NCBI GenBank assembly: GCA_018829565.1
Contig: JAHJTW010000138.1
Coordinates: 1 to 40,624, forward strand
Origin: a bacterium
GTDB lineage: Bacteria; Krumholzibacteriota; Krumholzibacteriia; LZORAL124-64-63
Direction: 5' to 3'
Length of the DNA stretch: 40,624 bases
The translations under genes and the position numbers were made by a program. Below, in pieces: positions 17,669-30,332 of this stretch. Under the pieces are notes generated by a model, which did not search any database, was not told the DNA's origin, and saw nothing but the letters and a program-made list of their open reading frames with translations. The stretch's first letter is position 1. Every line of letters starts with the position of its first letter.

Positions 17669-17762
17669 ACCCTGGGGGCGGCCATGGGAGGATCCGGAAA
17701 TTTCCGGCCATCCCCATCAAGTTCCCTCCATTGTACACACGATCATTGGGCGTAAATAGCGG

Positions 17763-19970
17763 TCAGGATGATCCGGTCGTGGGAGACTGGTCCTCTTCAG
17801 GGCTGATCAATTCCCCCACGAAACAGCTGGCGTTCTTGACGAACAGCACGTTGGGCAAGCCCTCGGTCAGGGCCTCCATGCGGGCTGCGTATTCGGCCTC
17901 CTGGCCGGGGTTCGGGGTGGCCAGGCCGATGATGACGACCTCGGCATCCTTGCTGCGGTCCCGGATCACGTCGGAAACCTTGGCCTCCGGATCCTTCAGC
18001 AGCACCTCGAGGTCGGCGTCGATGCGGATGGCGGCCAGAAGTCGGCGCAGGTTCATCTCGTTCTGCTGCTTCATGGTCTCGGTGGTGGCCAGGGACATGA
18101 CCTTGACCCTGGCGCTTCGCCAGCTGGAGTTGCCGGCCAAAAGGTAGGTCAGCAGCAGCATCAGATCGCCGTTGCGCTGGAGACCGCCCCACCAGACCAT
18201 GATCTGGCGCTCGACACCCGCCCGTCGGTACAGCAGCTGCGGCCGTATGCGGGCGAAGATCAACGATTTGTTCAGGATTTCCAGCCGGCGCATGGCTTTC
18301 AGGAAATCGACCTGGAGCGCCTGATCCCCAGGCCAGCCCAGAAGCACGGTGTTGCTGGCGATTCCGCCCATGCCGTTGGCCTGGGTCACGTCAACGATGC
18401 CGTCCACCAGATTCCGCGCCAGATCGACCTCGGGGAAGGCGACCACGCCCTCGGATTCCAGCACCTCCCGCATGGCGGAACTGTCATGGCGCAGTGTTTC
18501 CTCGGCAGGGATTTCCTCACCCACACGCAGGCGACAGACGGTCACCACGCCGCGGTGCTGACAGAACCAGTCGGCGAAGCGGACGAGGTCGAGCTCCTTG
18601 CGCAGATCCTCCACGAACACCAGGATGTGGGGCCGCCAGCTGCGTGGGGTCATGGGATGACGGTCGAGCTGGACCAGGGCCCAGCGGATCAGGTTCTCGT
18701 AGAGGCCCCGCCGGGCGTCGCCCCAGCCGGCCTCGAATTCCCGGCGGGACAAGCCGAGGTAGAGCCCCAGTTCGAGCAGCAGCGCCACCACGCCGGCCAC
18801 CGGATTGATGAGGACCATCACGCCAAGGCAGGACAGGCCGCCGGCGAGGGTCACCCACCACGGCGAGTGGAGCCGGGGGCGCCAGCTGGGATCTCCGCTC
18901 AACGATTCGAAGGCGGCCACGAAGTTGATGACGCCGTAGACGGTCAAGAAGAACATGGAGACCACCGCGGCCACGGTGTTCAGGTCACCGAGGAATACGG
19001 CCACCAGAGCCAGGGCCAGGGACACCAGAAGGGCGGGCAGCAGGTCGGGTTGGCCGTTCCGGGTACGGTTCAGGACCCGGGGGGCCAGCCCATCCCTGGC
19101 CAGGGCCTGCAGGGTCCGGGGGGCGCCCAGAATCGATCCCACGGCGGAGGAAAAGATGGCCGCCCACAGACCGGGCAGGACCAGGAAGTGTCCGCCGACG
19201 GCTATCCGCCCCCAGACCAGGGGATCGTCGCGCAGGACGGCCGGCTCGGTGCCGATTGCGAGCAGGATCGGCACCAGGAGGTAAACGGCGAGCCCGGCCA
19301 GGACTGCGGCGAAAGCACCGCGGGGCAGCGACCGCATGGGGTCCTTGAGGTCCCCGGAAAGGCCGAGGCCGGCCATGACTCCGGTCACCGCGGGGAAGAA
19401 AACCGCGAATCCCTTCCAGAAGCCCACCTCGCCGGTGGGCAGGGACAGGGGCACCGCGCGGGCTCCGCTGTGGAGAATGGCTCCGGTGGCAAGGGCGACC
19501 AGGGACGCGATCACCAGAACCAGCAGGGGCAGCTGGGCCTTCAGGGCCTTCTCGGCGCCGAGGAAGGCGAGCACGCCGACCGCCCCGATCACCCCTGCGG
19601 TCACCCATTGCAGCGGAAGGCCGGGCCAGACGAACTGCAGGGATTCTGCGAGACCGTAGGCGTAGAGGGTGACCGAAAGGGCCTGGGACAGGAACAGTGG
19701 CACGCCGATGGCCCCGCCGATCTCGATGCCCAGGCTGCGGGAGATGATGTAGTAGGCCCCGCCGCTGCCCACCTGCTTGTTGGTTGCGACGGCCGAGAAG
19801 GACCAGGTGGTGATCAGGGTGATGACGTTGGCCAGCAGGACGATGGGCAGCACCCGGCCGAGGCCCAGATGGCCGACGAGCCATCCGAACCGCAGATACA
19901 TGATCACCCCCAGGATCGTCAGGATCGTGGGGGTGAACACTCCGTAGAAGGTCCCCAGTTTGCGGGTCAC
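17763..19970 (-). CDS. SLC12-like (cation-chloride cotransporter / APC superfamily) permease
   Basis: 'GTFYGVFTPTILTILGVIMYLRFGWLVG', 'VATNKQVGSGGAYYIISRSLG'; 12-TM-like N-terminal part plus soluble C-terminal domain. Confidence 0.85.
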   Translation of the reverse strand: MTRKLGTFYGVFTPTILTILGVIMYLRFGWLVGHLGLGRVLPIVLLANVITLITTWSFSAVATNKQVGSGGAYYIISRSLGIEIGGAIGVPLFLSQALSVTLYAYGLAESLQFVWPGLPLQWVTAGVIGAVGVLAFLGAEKALKAQLPLLVLVIASLVALATGAILHSGARAVPLSLPTGEVGFWKGFAVFFPAVTGVMAGLGLSGDLKDPMRSLPRGAFAAVLAGLAVYLLVPILLAIGTEPAVLRDDPLVWGRIAVGGHFLVLPGLWAAIFSSAVGSILGAPRTLQALARDGLAPRVLNRTRNGQPDLLPALLVSLALALVAVFLGDLNTVAAVVSMFFLTVYGVINFVAAFESLSGDPSWRPRLHSPWWVTLAGGLSCLGVMVLINPVAGVVALLLELGLYLGLSRREFEAGWGDARRGLYENLIRWALVQLDRHPMTPRSWRPHILVFVEDLRKELDLVRFADWFCQHRGVVTVCRLRVGEEIPAEETLRHDSSAMREVLESEGVVAFPEVDLARNLVDGIVDVTQANGMGGIASNTVLLGWPGDQALQVDFLKAMRRLEILNKSLIFARIRPQLLYRRAGVERQIMVWWGGLQRNGDLMLLLTYLLAGNSSWRSARVKVMSLATTETMKQQNEMNLRRLLAAIRIDADLEVLLKDPEAKVSDVIRDRSKDAEVVIIGLATPNPGQEAEYAARMEALTEGLPNVLFVKNASCFVGELISPEEDQSPTTGSS

Positions 19971-19991
19971 GCAGTTCCTCCGCCCGCCCCC

Positions 19992-20615
19992 TTACCGGAA
20001 CAGGCTCTTGATGGCGCCGAAGCTGCTCACCTCGTCGGCCACCACTCCGCAGGTCGTCGTGTGGGAACCGAGGTGGGTGAAGTCGTCCTGGGCGAAGCCG
20101 TCGTAGTCGTCAGCGGGGTCGTAGGCGTCGCCGGTGTCGGTGTCGCCGGTGCAGGCATCGACCTTGCGGACCAGGGTATGCTCGGCGGTGGTCACCGGTT
20201 CGGTGCCCCAGAAGGTTCCGGGATCTTCCCCCAGCCGGCCGATGGAGTCGACCAGGACGTCGTCGAAGTACAGCAGCAGGCAGTCGTCGCCGTTGTAGAA
20301 CGTGAAGGTGGAGTTGACGGTGTCGTCGGCCAGGGCGAGAAGCTCGGTGACTGCGCTGGCGTTCACGATCACCCAGACGTCCCCCGCGGCGAGCGTCCCC
20401 TCGAGGTTCGCGGTGTAGCCGACGGTCAGGGACCCGTTGTTGTAGCGCTCGATGCGCACCCGGGACAGATCGAGGGTGACGTTGGTGGCGTTGTAGATCT
20501 CGACGGCCTTGTTGTTGGATGAGCCTTCCACGTATTCGGAGAAGTAGATGGGCGTCTGGGCGGATGCGGCCCCTGCTGCGGCCAGCACGAGAAAGATCAG
20601 GAACAAGGATTTCAT
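19992..20615 (-). CDS. Secreted lamin-tail-domain-like protein ending in SFGAIKSLFR
   Basis: Signal peptide MKSLFLIFLVLAAAGAASAQ; 'IYFSEYVEGSSNNKAVEIYNATNVTLDLS'. Confidence 0.8.
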   Translation of the reverse strand: MKSLFLIFLVLAAAGAASAQTPIYFSEYVEGSSNNKAVEIYNATNVTLDLSRVRIERYNNGSLTVGYTANLEGTLAAGDVWVIVNASAVTELLALADDTVNSTFTFYNGDDCLLLYFDDVLVDSIGRLGEDPGTFWGTEPVTTAEHTLVRKVDACTGDTDTGDAYDPADDYDGFAQDDFTHLGSHTTTCGVVADEVSSFGAIKSLFR

Positions 20616-20841
20616 GACGGAACCTCCGGGTTCGAGGATGCCGGCGGGCCGCGGTGGTGGGCCCTGTCTGCACGGCTTCAGGTATCCCACCCTACATGAT
20701 CCGGGGGGACAATTGCAAATAATCCGGGAATCAGCCCGGCGTTGCGGATTCCGGTGAGCGCCTTTATTTTGCCGGGTAAGCGATCATTCAAGCCATCCGG
20801 CGCCCGACGCCGGTTTCCGCTGAAACAAAGGAGAAGGACCC

Positions 20842-21426
20842 ATGGCACACGTCCTGCCGGATCTTCCGTACGCCAAGAACGCTCTGGAACCCCACATCTC
20901 GGCCGAGACCCTGGAATTCCATCACGACAAGCATCATGCGGCCTACGTCAACAACCTGAACAACCTGATTCCCGGCACGGAATTCGAAAAAATGTCCCTC
21001 GAGGACATCGTCCGCAACGCTCCGGCCGGGGGCGTCTTCAACAATGCCGCCCAGGTCTGGAACCACACCTTCTACTTCAACGGCCTCAGCCCCGAGGGCG
21101 GGGGAGCGCCCAAGGGCGATCTGGCCAAGGCCATCGAGGCCGCCTTCGGAGGGTTCGACGCCTTCAAGGAGAAGTTCGGGACCGCCGCCGCGACCAACTT
21201 CGGCAGCGGCTGGACCTGGCTGGTGAAGAACAAGGACGGCAAGCTGGAGATCCTCAACACCGACGACGCCGGCTCGGCGCTCACGCATGACGTGACCCCC
21301 ATCCTGACCATCGACGTCTGGGAGCATGCGTACTACATCGACAAGCGCAACGCCCGTCCGGCCTACATCACCGCGTGGTGGAACCTCGTGAACTGGGATT
21401 TCGCCGCGAAGAACTTCGGCGGCTGA
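20842..21426 (+). CDS. sodB: Superoxide dismutase (Fe/Mn)
   Basis: 'LEFHHDKHHAAYVNNLNNLI', 'NFGSGWTWLV', 'DVWEHAYYIDKRNARPAYITAWWNLVNW'. Confidence 0.97.
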   Translation: MAHVLPDLPYAKNALEPHISAETLEFHHDKHHAAYVNNLNNLIPGTEFEKMSLEDIVRNAPAGGVFNNAAQVWNHTFYFNGLSPEGGGAPKGDLAKAIEAAFGGFDAFKEKFGTAAATNFGSGWTWLVKNKDGKLEILNTDDAGSALTHDVTPILTIDVWEHAYYIDKRNARPAYITAWWNLVNWDFAAKNFGG

Positions 21427-21427
21427 T

Positions 21428-22456
21428 TCAGGAACCTTCCTCGAGAACGGCGGCGGCGGCCTCAGGGCCGCCGCTTTTTTCCAGCCGGACGTCGTCGATC
21501 TCCAGGACGACGGTGTCGCCCGGGCTGTTGAGGAAGACCGAGAGGGTGGAGACGTCGCGGAGGTCGAGGAACAGGTCGGTGTTGCGTCCGACCTGGCCCT
21601 CGATGGGGAGCTCGTATTCCCGCCATTCGGCGGTGGCATGGTGGTAGGCCAGGACCGCCCCATCGTCGCTCTTGCCCCGCTCGTCGTCCACCTTGATGGT
21701 GAACCGGGCGATCCAGTCGTCCGGTCCCCGGTGGCGGGCCCGGAGCACCAGCCGATCGTAGCCGCGCCAGTCGTGGGGGAAGTAGGACATCCGCGCCCCC
21801 GGCCAGGTGCTCGGCGGGGCCCCGGTGATGCGCAGGACGAAGGTGGGTCCGTCGGGTCCGTCGGGGATGGGCGGGAAGCCCACGGCGCCGTCGCCCACCC
21901 CGGCCCACATGCGCCCGAGGTGGGGGTTCTCGAAGTCCTCGATGACCGGGAACAGGTCACGGTGGAATCGCCGCGCACGGGTGTCAGCGGGCAGGTCCCG
22001 CAGCACCCAGGGCACGTAGATGGCGCACAGGACCATGAGCGGCAGGCCCCAGCGCCGTCCCAGGCCCCGCCACGACACGAATCCCACCACGATTCCGGTG
22101 CCCACCATGTCCAGGACGACGTCGCCCCAGTAGGCCGAGCGTCCCACCAGGAGCTGCGCGAACTCGATCACCACTCCCATCAGGGATGCCGCGAGCGCCG
22201 ACCACCAGATGCGTCCGCGCAGGGGGCCGGCCCAGTAGAGGACCAGGGTGATGGCCCCCAGCAGCAGCACGTGGAACTGGTCGCCCAGCGGACCGACCAC
22301 CGGGTGCTTGCGCAACTCGACCGGGATGGTGATGAAGAAGGGCAGCAACAGCAGCACGCCCAGCAGGACCCAGGTCTGCCAGCGGGTGATGAAGCGGGGA
22401 GGAGGGATGGCCGGTTCGCGTATCCGCGCCGCGGGCCTGATCCCGAAACCAGCCAT
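21428..22456 (-). CDS. VanZ-like membrane protein fused to a C-terminal carbohydrate-binding-like beta domain
   Basis: 'VVIEFAQLLVGRSAYWGDVVLDMVGTGIVVGF' typical of VanZ; soluble C-terminal ~190 aa. Confidence 0.75.
   Translation of the reverse strand: MAGFGIRPAARIREPAIPPPRFITRWQTWVLLGVLLLLPFFITIPVELRKHPVVGPLGDQFHVLLLGAITLVLYWAGPLRGRIWWSALAASLMGVVIEFAQLLVGRSAYWGDVVLDMVGTGIVVGFVSWRGLGRRWGLPLMVLCAIYVPWVLRDLPADTRARRFHRDLFPVIEDFENPHLGRMWAGVGDGAVGFPPIPDGPDGPTFVLRITGAPPSTWPGARMSYFPHDWRGYDRLVLRARHRGPDDWIARFTIKVDDERGKSDDGAVLAYHHATAEWREYELPIEGQVGRNTDLFLDLRDVSTLSVFLNSPGDTVVLEIDDVRLEKSGGPEAAAAVLEEGS
21453..21480 (+). terminator. Intrinsic terminator of sodB embedded in the 3' end of the convergent VanZ-like gene
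   Basis: GCGGCGGCC-TCAG-GGCCGCCGC-TTTTTT. Confidence 0.85.
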
Positions 22457-22662
22457 GGGGATGCTCCGGCGGCTGCAGGTCGGATCGGAGATGTCCGGCC
22501 GGAATCCGGCCAGACCCCATTGTACGCCGACCCGCACAGGCCTGCCAGACAAAGTGCAAGGTCCAGGACGTTCAAGCCGGCGTCGGACCGAAATCACGCT
22601 CCGGGGATTCCTTCACCCGTACTCGCCTTCGACCTGCGAAAGACAGGCGGACGGCGCTTCTT

Positions 22663-26302
<3,640 letters not shown>

Positions 26303-26336
26303 ACGCCCATGGATCCTATCGAAAGCTGCTTGCGCG

Positions 26337-26690
26337 ATGCATCCATCCCACGCGACTGTGCTCTATGATGGCGAGTGCCGCTTCTGCAAGCGGGCCATTT
26401 CCCTGATCGAGCGCCACGACCAGGCAGGTCGGTTCCGCTGCCTGCCTCTCGATTCGGCGGAGGCCGCTCCCCTGCTGGCGGCTGCCGGAGGGGACTGTGA
26501 AACGATTCACCTGCTGGACGACGCCGGTCATCATGAGCGTTCGACGGCTGTTCTGCGTATCGCGCGCGATCTGGGCCGGCCCTGGTCCCTGCTGTGGTGG
26601 CTGCGCTTCGTGCCGCGGCGTCTGCGTGACGCAGCGTACGATGCCGTCGCTCGCCGGCGCCGATGTATCCCCTTGCGTCCCCTTGCGTGA
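26337..26690 (+). CDS. DCC-family (DUF393) thiol-disulfide oxidoreductase
   Basis: 'VLYDGECRFCKRAISLIERHD', '...RFVPRRLRDAAYDAVARRR'. Confidence 0.9.
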   Translation: MHPSHATVLYDGECRFCKRAISLIERHDQAGRFRCLPLDSAEAAPLLAAAGGDCETIHLLDDAGHHERSTAVLRIARDLGRPWSLLWWLRFVPRRLRDAAYDAVARRRRCIPLRPLA

Positions 26691-26732
26691 TCCGCAGGCC
26701 TGATCCTCGTCGCCTTTGCCGGCGTCTTCCGG

Positions 26733-27122
26733 TCACTTTCGATCCAAGCTCGCACCCCCTGCGCCCCGACAGGCGATGTACAGGAACAGGAAGGCGTACA
26801 CGACGGCCAGTTCCCCCTTGTTGACGGCGGGCCAGAAGGCTCCGTCAAAGGCGAATTTCCAGTGGAACTGCAGATAGGCCACCGCCATCGTTCCGCTGGC
26901 CAAAAAGGCAGCCCAGACGGTCAGGAAACCGACTGCGATCAACAATCCCGTCACGATCTCGATCACGCCTCCGATCCAGAGCTGGGAACCGACCGGCGGC
27001 TGCTGCTCCATCATGACACCGAAGACCTTTTGCAGGCCATGGAAGGCAAAGAGCAATCCCGCGATGATCCGCAGGGCGGCGTAGACGGCTTCGGATCGGG
27101 GTGAGAGCAGTCGTCTTAGCAT
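26733..27122 (-). CDS. DoxX-family membrane protein
   Basis: 'LRIIAGLLFAFHGLQKVFG...GGVIEIVTGLLIAVGF...FHWKFAFDGAFWPAVNKGELAVVYAFLFLYIA'. Confidence 0.9.
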   Translation of the reverse strand: MLRRLLSPRSEAVYAALRIIAGLLFAFHGLQKVFGVMMEQQPPVGSQLWIGGVIEIVTGLLIAVGFLTVWAAFLASGTMAVAYLQFHWKFAFDGAFWPAVNKGELAVVYAFLFLYIACRGAGGASLDRK

Positions 27123-27268
27123 TTCGATCTCCTTCGACAGGGGTCAAGGACCCCATGATTCAGGCTTCGTTCACCGGGACGGGTGATCCAGGTCCCGCAT
27201 GCGTGGGGCCGTGGCCGGCCGGATCGTCGCGTGACCGTGGACCATGTCCGCTCCTGGTGGACGGTCGG

Positions 27269-28495
27269 CTAACCGAAGAACAGGTAGCTGACGACGATCG
27301 CCGCGATCACGCCCACCAGGTCGGCCGTCAGGCCGCAGACCACCGCGTGCCGGGTCCGGCGGATACCCACCGACCCGAAGTACACCGCCAGCACGTAGAA
27401 CGTGGTCTCGGTGCTGCCCTGGACCACGCTGGCCAGCCGGCCGGCGAAGGAATCGGCGCCGTGGGCGGTCATGGTCTCGATCATCATGCCGCGGGCCCCG
27501 CTGCCCGAAAGCGGCTTCATCAGGGCCGTCGGCAGGCCGTCGACCCAGCGGGCGTCCACCCCGAGGGTTCCCACGGCGCCGCGCACCCCGTCCAGGATGA
27601 AGTCGAGGGCGCCGCTGGCCCGGAACACCCCGATGGCCACCAGCATGGCCACAAGGTAGGGAATGATGCCGATGGCGACCTTGAACCCGTCCTTCGCGCC
27701 CTCGACGAAGGTGTCGTAGAGGTCGACCCTGCGGCGGACGGCGCCCAGCATGAAGGCGATGATGATCCCGAAGACCAGGACGTTGGCCAGCACCGAGGAC
27801 TGGGATTCGAGGGCGGCCTGGTCCAGCCTGGCGAAGTAGGCGACGAGCGCGGCGATCACCGCGGTCATCGTACCGAGATAGGCCAGGATCACCGGTTGCA
27901 GCAGGTTCAGCTTCTGCCACACCGAGGTCACGACAAGGCCGGCCAATGTGCTGCAGTAGGTGGCGATGAGGATGGGCAGGAAGATGTCCGTGGGATCGGC
28001 CGCGCCCAGCTGCGCCCGGAAGGTGAAGATCGTCACCGGCACGATGGTCACGGCCGAGGTGTTGATCACCAGGAACAGGATCATGTCGTCGCTGGCCGTG
28101 TCCTTGTCCGGGTTCAACTCCTGCAGTTCCCGCATCGCCTTCAGGCCCAGAGGCGTGGCGGCGTTGTCCAGCCCCAGCATGTTGGCGGCCATGTTCATCA
28201 CGATGCTGGATCCGGCGGGGTGGCCGGCGGGCACGCCGGGGAACAACCGCCGCAGGAGGGGGCCGAACAGGCGGGCCAGGAAGTCCACGGCTCCGCCCTT
28301 CTCGCCGATGCGCATGATGCCCAGCCACAGGCACATCACCCCGGTCAGGCCGAGGGCGATCTCGAACCCGGTCCTGGCCATGTCGAAGGTGGAACCGACC
28401 ATGTCGGCCCACACGCCGGAGTGGCCGGCGAAGCTCCGGCCCACCGCGGCGAGGAAGGCGGCGAGGAAGAAGAAGGTCCAGATCCTGTTGAGCAT
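27269..28495 (-). CDS. Nucleoside-recognition (Gate) protein, SpmA/SpmB-like fusion
   Basis: 'NMAANMLGLDNAATPLGLKAMRELQELNP', 'VINTSAVTIVPVTIFTFR', 'GSTETTFYVLAVYFGSVGIRRTRHAV'. Confidence 0.9.
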   Translation of the reverse strand: MLNRIWTFFFLAAFLAAVGRSFAGHSGVWADMVGSTFDMARTGFEIALGLTGVMCLWLGIMRIGEKGGAVDFLARLFGPLLRRLFPGVPAGHPAGSSIVMNMAANMLGLDNAATPLGLKAMRELQELNPDKDTASDDMILFLVINTSAVTIVPVTIFTFRAQLGAADPTDIFLPILIATYCSTLAGLVVTSVWQKLNLLQPVILAYLGTMTAVIAALVAYFARLDQAALESQSSVLANVLVFGIIIAFMLGAVRRRVDLYDTFVEGAKDGFKVAIGIIPYLVAMLVAIGVFRASGALDFILDGVRGAVGTLGVDARWVDGLPTALMKPLSGSGARGMMIETMTAHGADSFAGRLASVVQGSTETTFYVLAVYFGSVGIRRTRHAVVCGLTADLVGVIAAIVVSYLFFG

Positions 28496-28619
28496 CCCGA
28501 CTCCGGTTGGCGGTGGCCGATCGCCCGGCGGTCCGCTAGAGTGTCGCCATGATCCCGGCCAGCATATCCCCGCCGGCAGGACCTGTCACCCATCATCCCG
28601 CAGACCCGAGAGGATCCCC

Positions 28620-29459
28620 GTGGCGACCCTGTGGACCGGAACCCTCAAGAAGATGCGCGTGGAGGCCGCCGAGCCCGTGGACTACTTCCTCAGCGACGGC
28701 TGGTGGGAGGTCGGCTCACGGGTTCCCGAACACCACCTCAATCCGCACCTGGGCTCCCGCCTGGAGATCAGGTTCACCGGGGACATCCACTGCACCGCCT
28801 GCGGTCGGGCCACGAAGAAGACCTTCAGCCAGGGGTTCTGCTTCCCCTGCTCGCAGTCCAGGGCCGAGGCCGACATCTGCATCGTCCGGCCGGAACTCTG
28901 CCACCACGGGGACCCCGGACACCCCTGCCGCGAGGAGGATTTCGCGCAACGGGAATGCTTCCAGCCGCACTACCTCTACGTCTCGCTCACCTCGGGGGTG
29001 AAGGTGGGGATCACCCGCCACAGGAACATCCCCTCGCGCTGGATCGACCAGGGCGCGGTGGCCGCGATCCCGGTGGCGGTCCTGCCGGATCGCCGCACGG
29101 TCGGGCTCCTGGAAAAGCGCCTCAGCGACGCCGGATTCGCCGACAAGACCCACTGGACGCGCATGCTCAAGGGCGACCCGGATCCCGGATTCGATCTGGC
29201 GGGGACGGCCGGCGAGGTCGTCGCCAGGCTCACCGAATGGGGGATCGAGGGCATCCTCGGCGAACTCGAGCGGCTGGAGTACCGGTTCACCTATCCCGTC
29301 CTGGCCTGGCCGGACAAGGTCACCAGCTTCAACCTGGACAAGGATCCGGTGGCCGGCGGGATCCTCCAGGGCATCAAGGGGCAGTACCTGATGTTCGATG
29401 CCGGCGTCATCAACCTCAGGAAGTACACGGGATACAAGGTGGAGGTGATGGTGGGGTGA
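28620..29459 (+). CDS. DUF2797 family protein
   Basis: 'CTACGRATKKTFSQGFCFPC...CHHGDPGHPCREEDFAQRECFQPHYLYVSLTSGVKVGITRHRNIPSRWIDQGA'. Confidence 0.9.
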   Translation: MATLWTGTLKKMRVEAAEPVDYFLSDGWWEVGSRVPEHHLNPHLGSRLEIRFTGDIHCTACGRATKKTFSQGFCFPCSQSRAEADICIVRPELCHHGDPGHPCREEDFAQRECFQPHYLYVSLTSGVKVGITRHRNIPSRWIDQGAVAAIPVAVLPDRRTVGLLEKRLSDAGFADKTHWTRMLKGDPDPGFDLAGTAGEVVARLTEWGIEGILGELERLEYRFTYPVLAWPDKVTSFNLDKDPVAGGILQGIKGQYLMFDAGVINLRKYTGYKVEVMVG

Positions 29460-29568
29460 GGGGCGTCCGCGCTTCCGAACCCCGAAGGCGGAATTCGTCT
29501 TGCATTTTGACTCGCAATTTGTAAAAATAATATCCCATCAGAATTCTGTGCAATAAAGGGGGACCCTC

Positions 29569-30270
29569 ATGAAGTTCCTGCTACGACTCATCCTGGCCGG
29601 CTCCCTGGGCCTCGTGGCCGGCAACGCTGCGGCACTCAACATCCTTCTCGCCCATGGAGCGCCCCACCTCGGATACCCGGATGTGGCTCCCCGCCTCGTG
29701 GGCCTGGGGCACACGGTCACTCCAGGAGACCCGCTCACCTGGGACGCCGCTTTCGATTACGAGCCCTATGACGTGGTGGCTTTCCAGTATGATTCCAAGA
29801 ATCCCGCCGACCTGGCCCACCTGACAGCTGCGCTGGATTCAGGGCAGATCGGGGTCGTCTTCTTCCGGGCGTTCGGGCACAACGCGACTGTGATCGGTCT
29901 GGGACTGATGACCACCACCGAGGAAGCCTGGCAATCGCCCACCGATCTGACCGTCCTGGACAATACCCATCCCATCACCTCGTTCCTTTCCCTGGGGACG
30001 GTGAACCTGGGATTTACCTACATGGGCTGGTACCTGACTCCTGCTCCCGAGGCGTCCGTCCTTGCGACCGGCCCCTCGGGCCCCGCGCTGGTCGTTCACG
30101 ACACCCGGCGGGCGGTGTTGGTGCCGTACTTCGGCCATGCGGTCAACCACGGCGCGGAGAACGAAACCGGGCTGACCCTCACCCAGAACGCCTTGCTATG
30201 GGCAGCGAACAGCGGTTCGGTCCCTGACGAGGCTGCCTCGTTCGGGTCGGTGAAGAGCCTGTTCCGCTGA
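29569..30270 (+). CDS. Secreted ThuA/GATase-like-fold protein ending in SFGSVKSLFR
   Basis: Signal peptide; 'NILLAHGAPHLGYPDVAPRLVGLGHTVTPGDPLTWDAAFDYEPYDVVAFQ'; AAGGGGG SD. Confidence 0.7.
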   Translation: MKFLLRLILAGSLGLVAGNAAALNILLAHGAPHLGYPDVAPRLVGLGHTVTPGDPLTWDAAFDYEPYDVVAFQYDSKNPADLAHLTAALDSGQIGVVFFRAFGHNATVIGLGLMTTTEEAWQSPTDLTVLDNTHPITSFLSLGTVNLGFTYMGWYLTPAPEASVLATGPSGPALVVHDTRRAVLVPYFGHAVNHGAENETGLTLTQNALLWAANSGSVPDEAASFGSVKSLFR

Positions 30271-30332
30271 GATTGTTGAAGGTAGGGGCTCCGCCGAGGT
30301 GGGGCCCCTCGTTTCATGCCGCTTGCCGAATC

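Noticed and set aside
16179-17738. 519-aa minus-strand ORF spanning the hairpin array
   Set aside because: Most of it is the wrong frame of the aminotransferase; only the first ~70 codons look remotely protein-like.
18486-20522. 678-aa plus-strand ORF
   Set aside because: Shadow of the SLC12-like and lamin-tail genes; Q/G/H-rich low-information translation, no recognisable motifs.
22497-22511. GGCCGGA-A-TCCGGCC palindrome upstream of the VanZ-like gene
   Set aside because: Short and GC-rich; expected by chance at this composition without further support.
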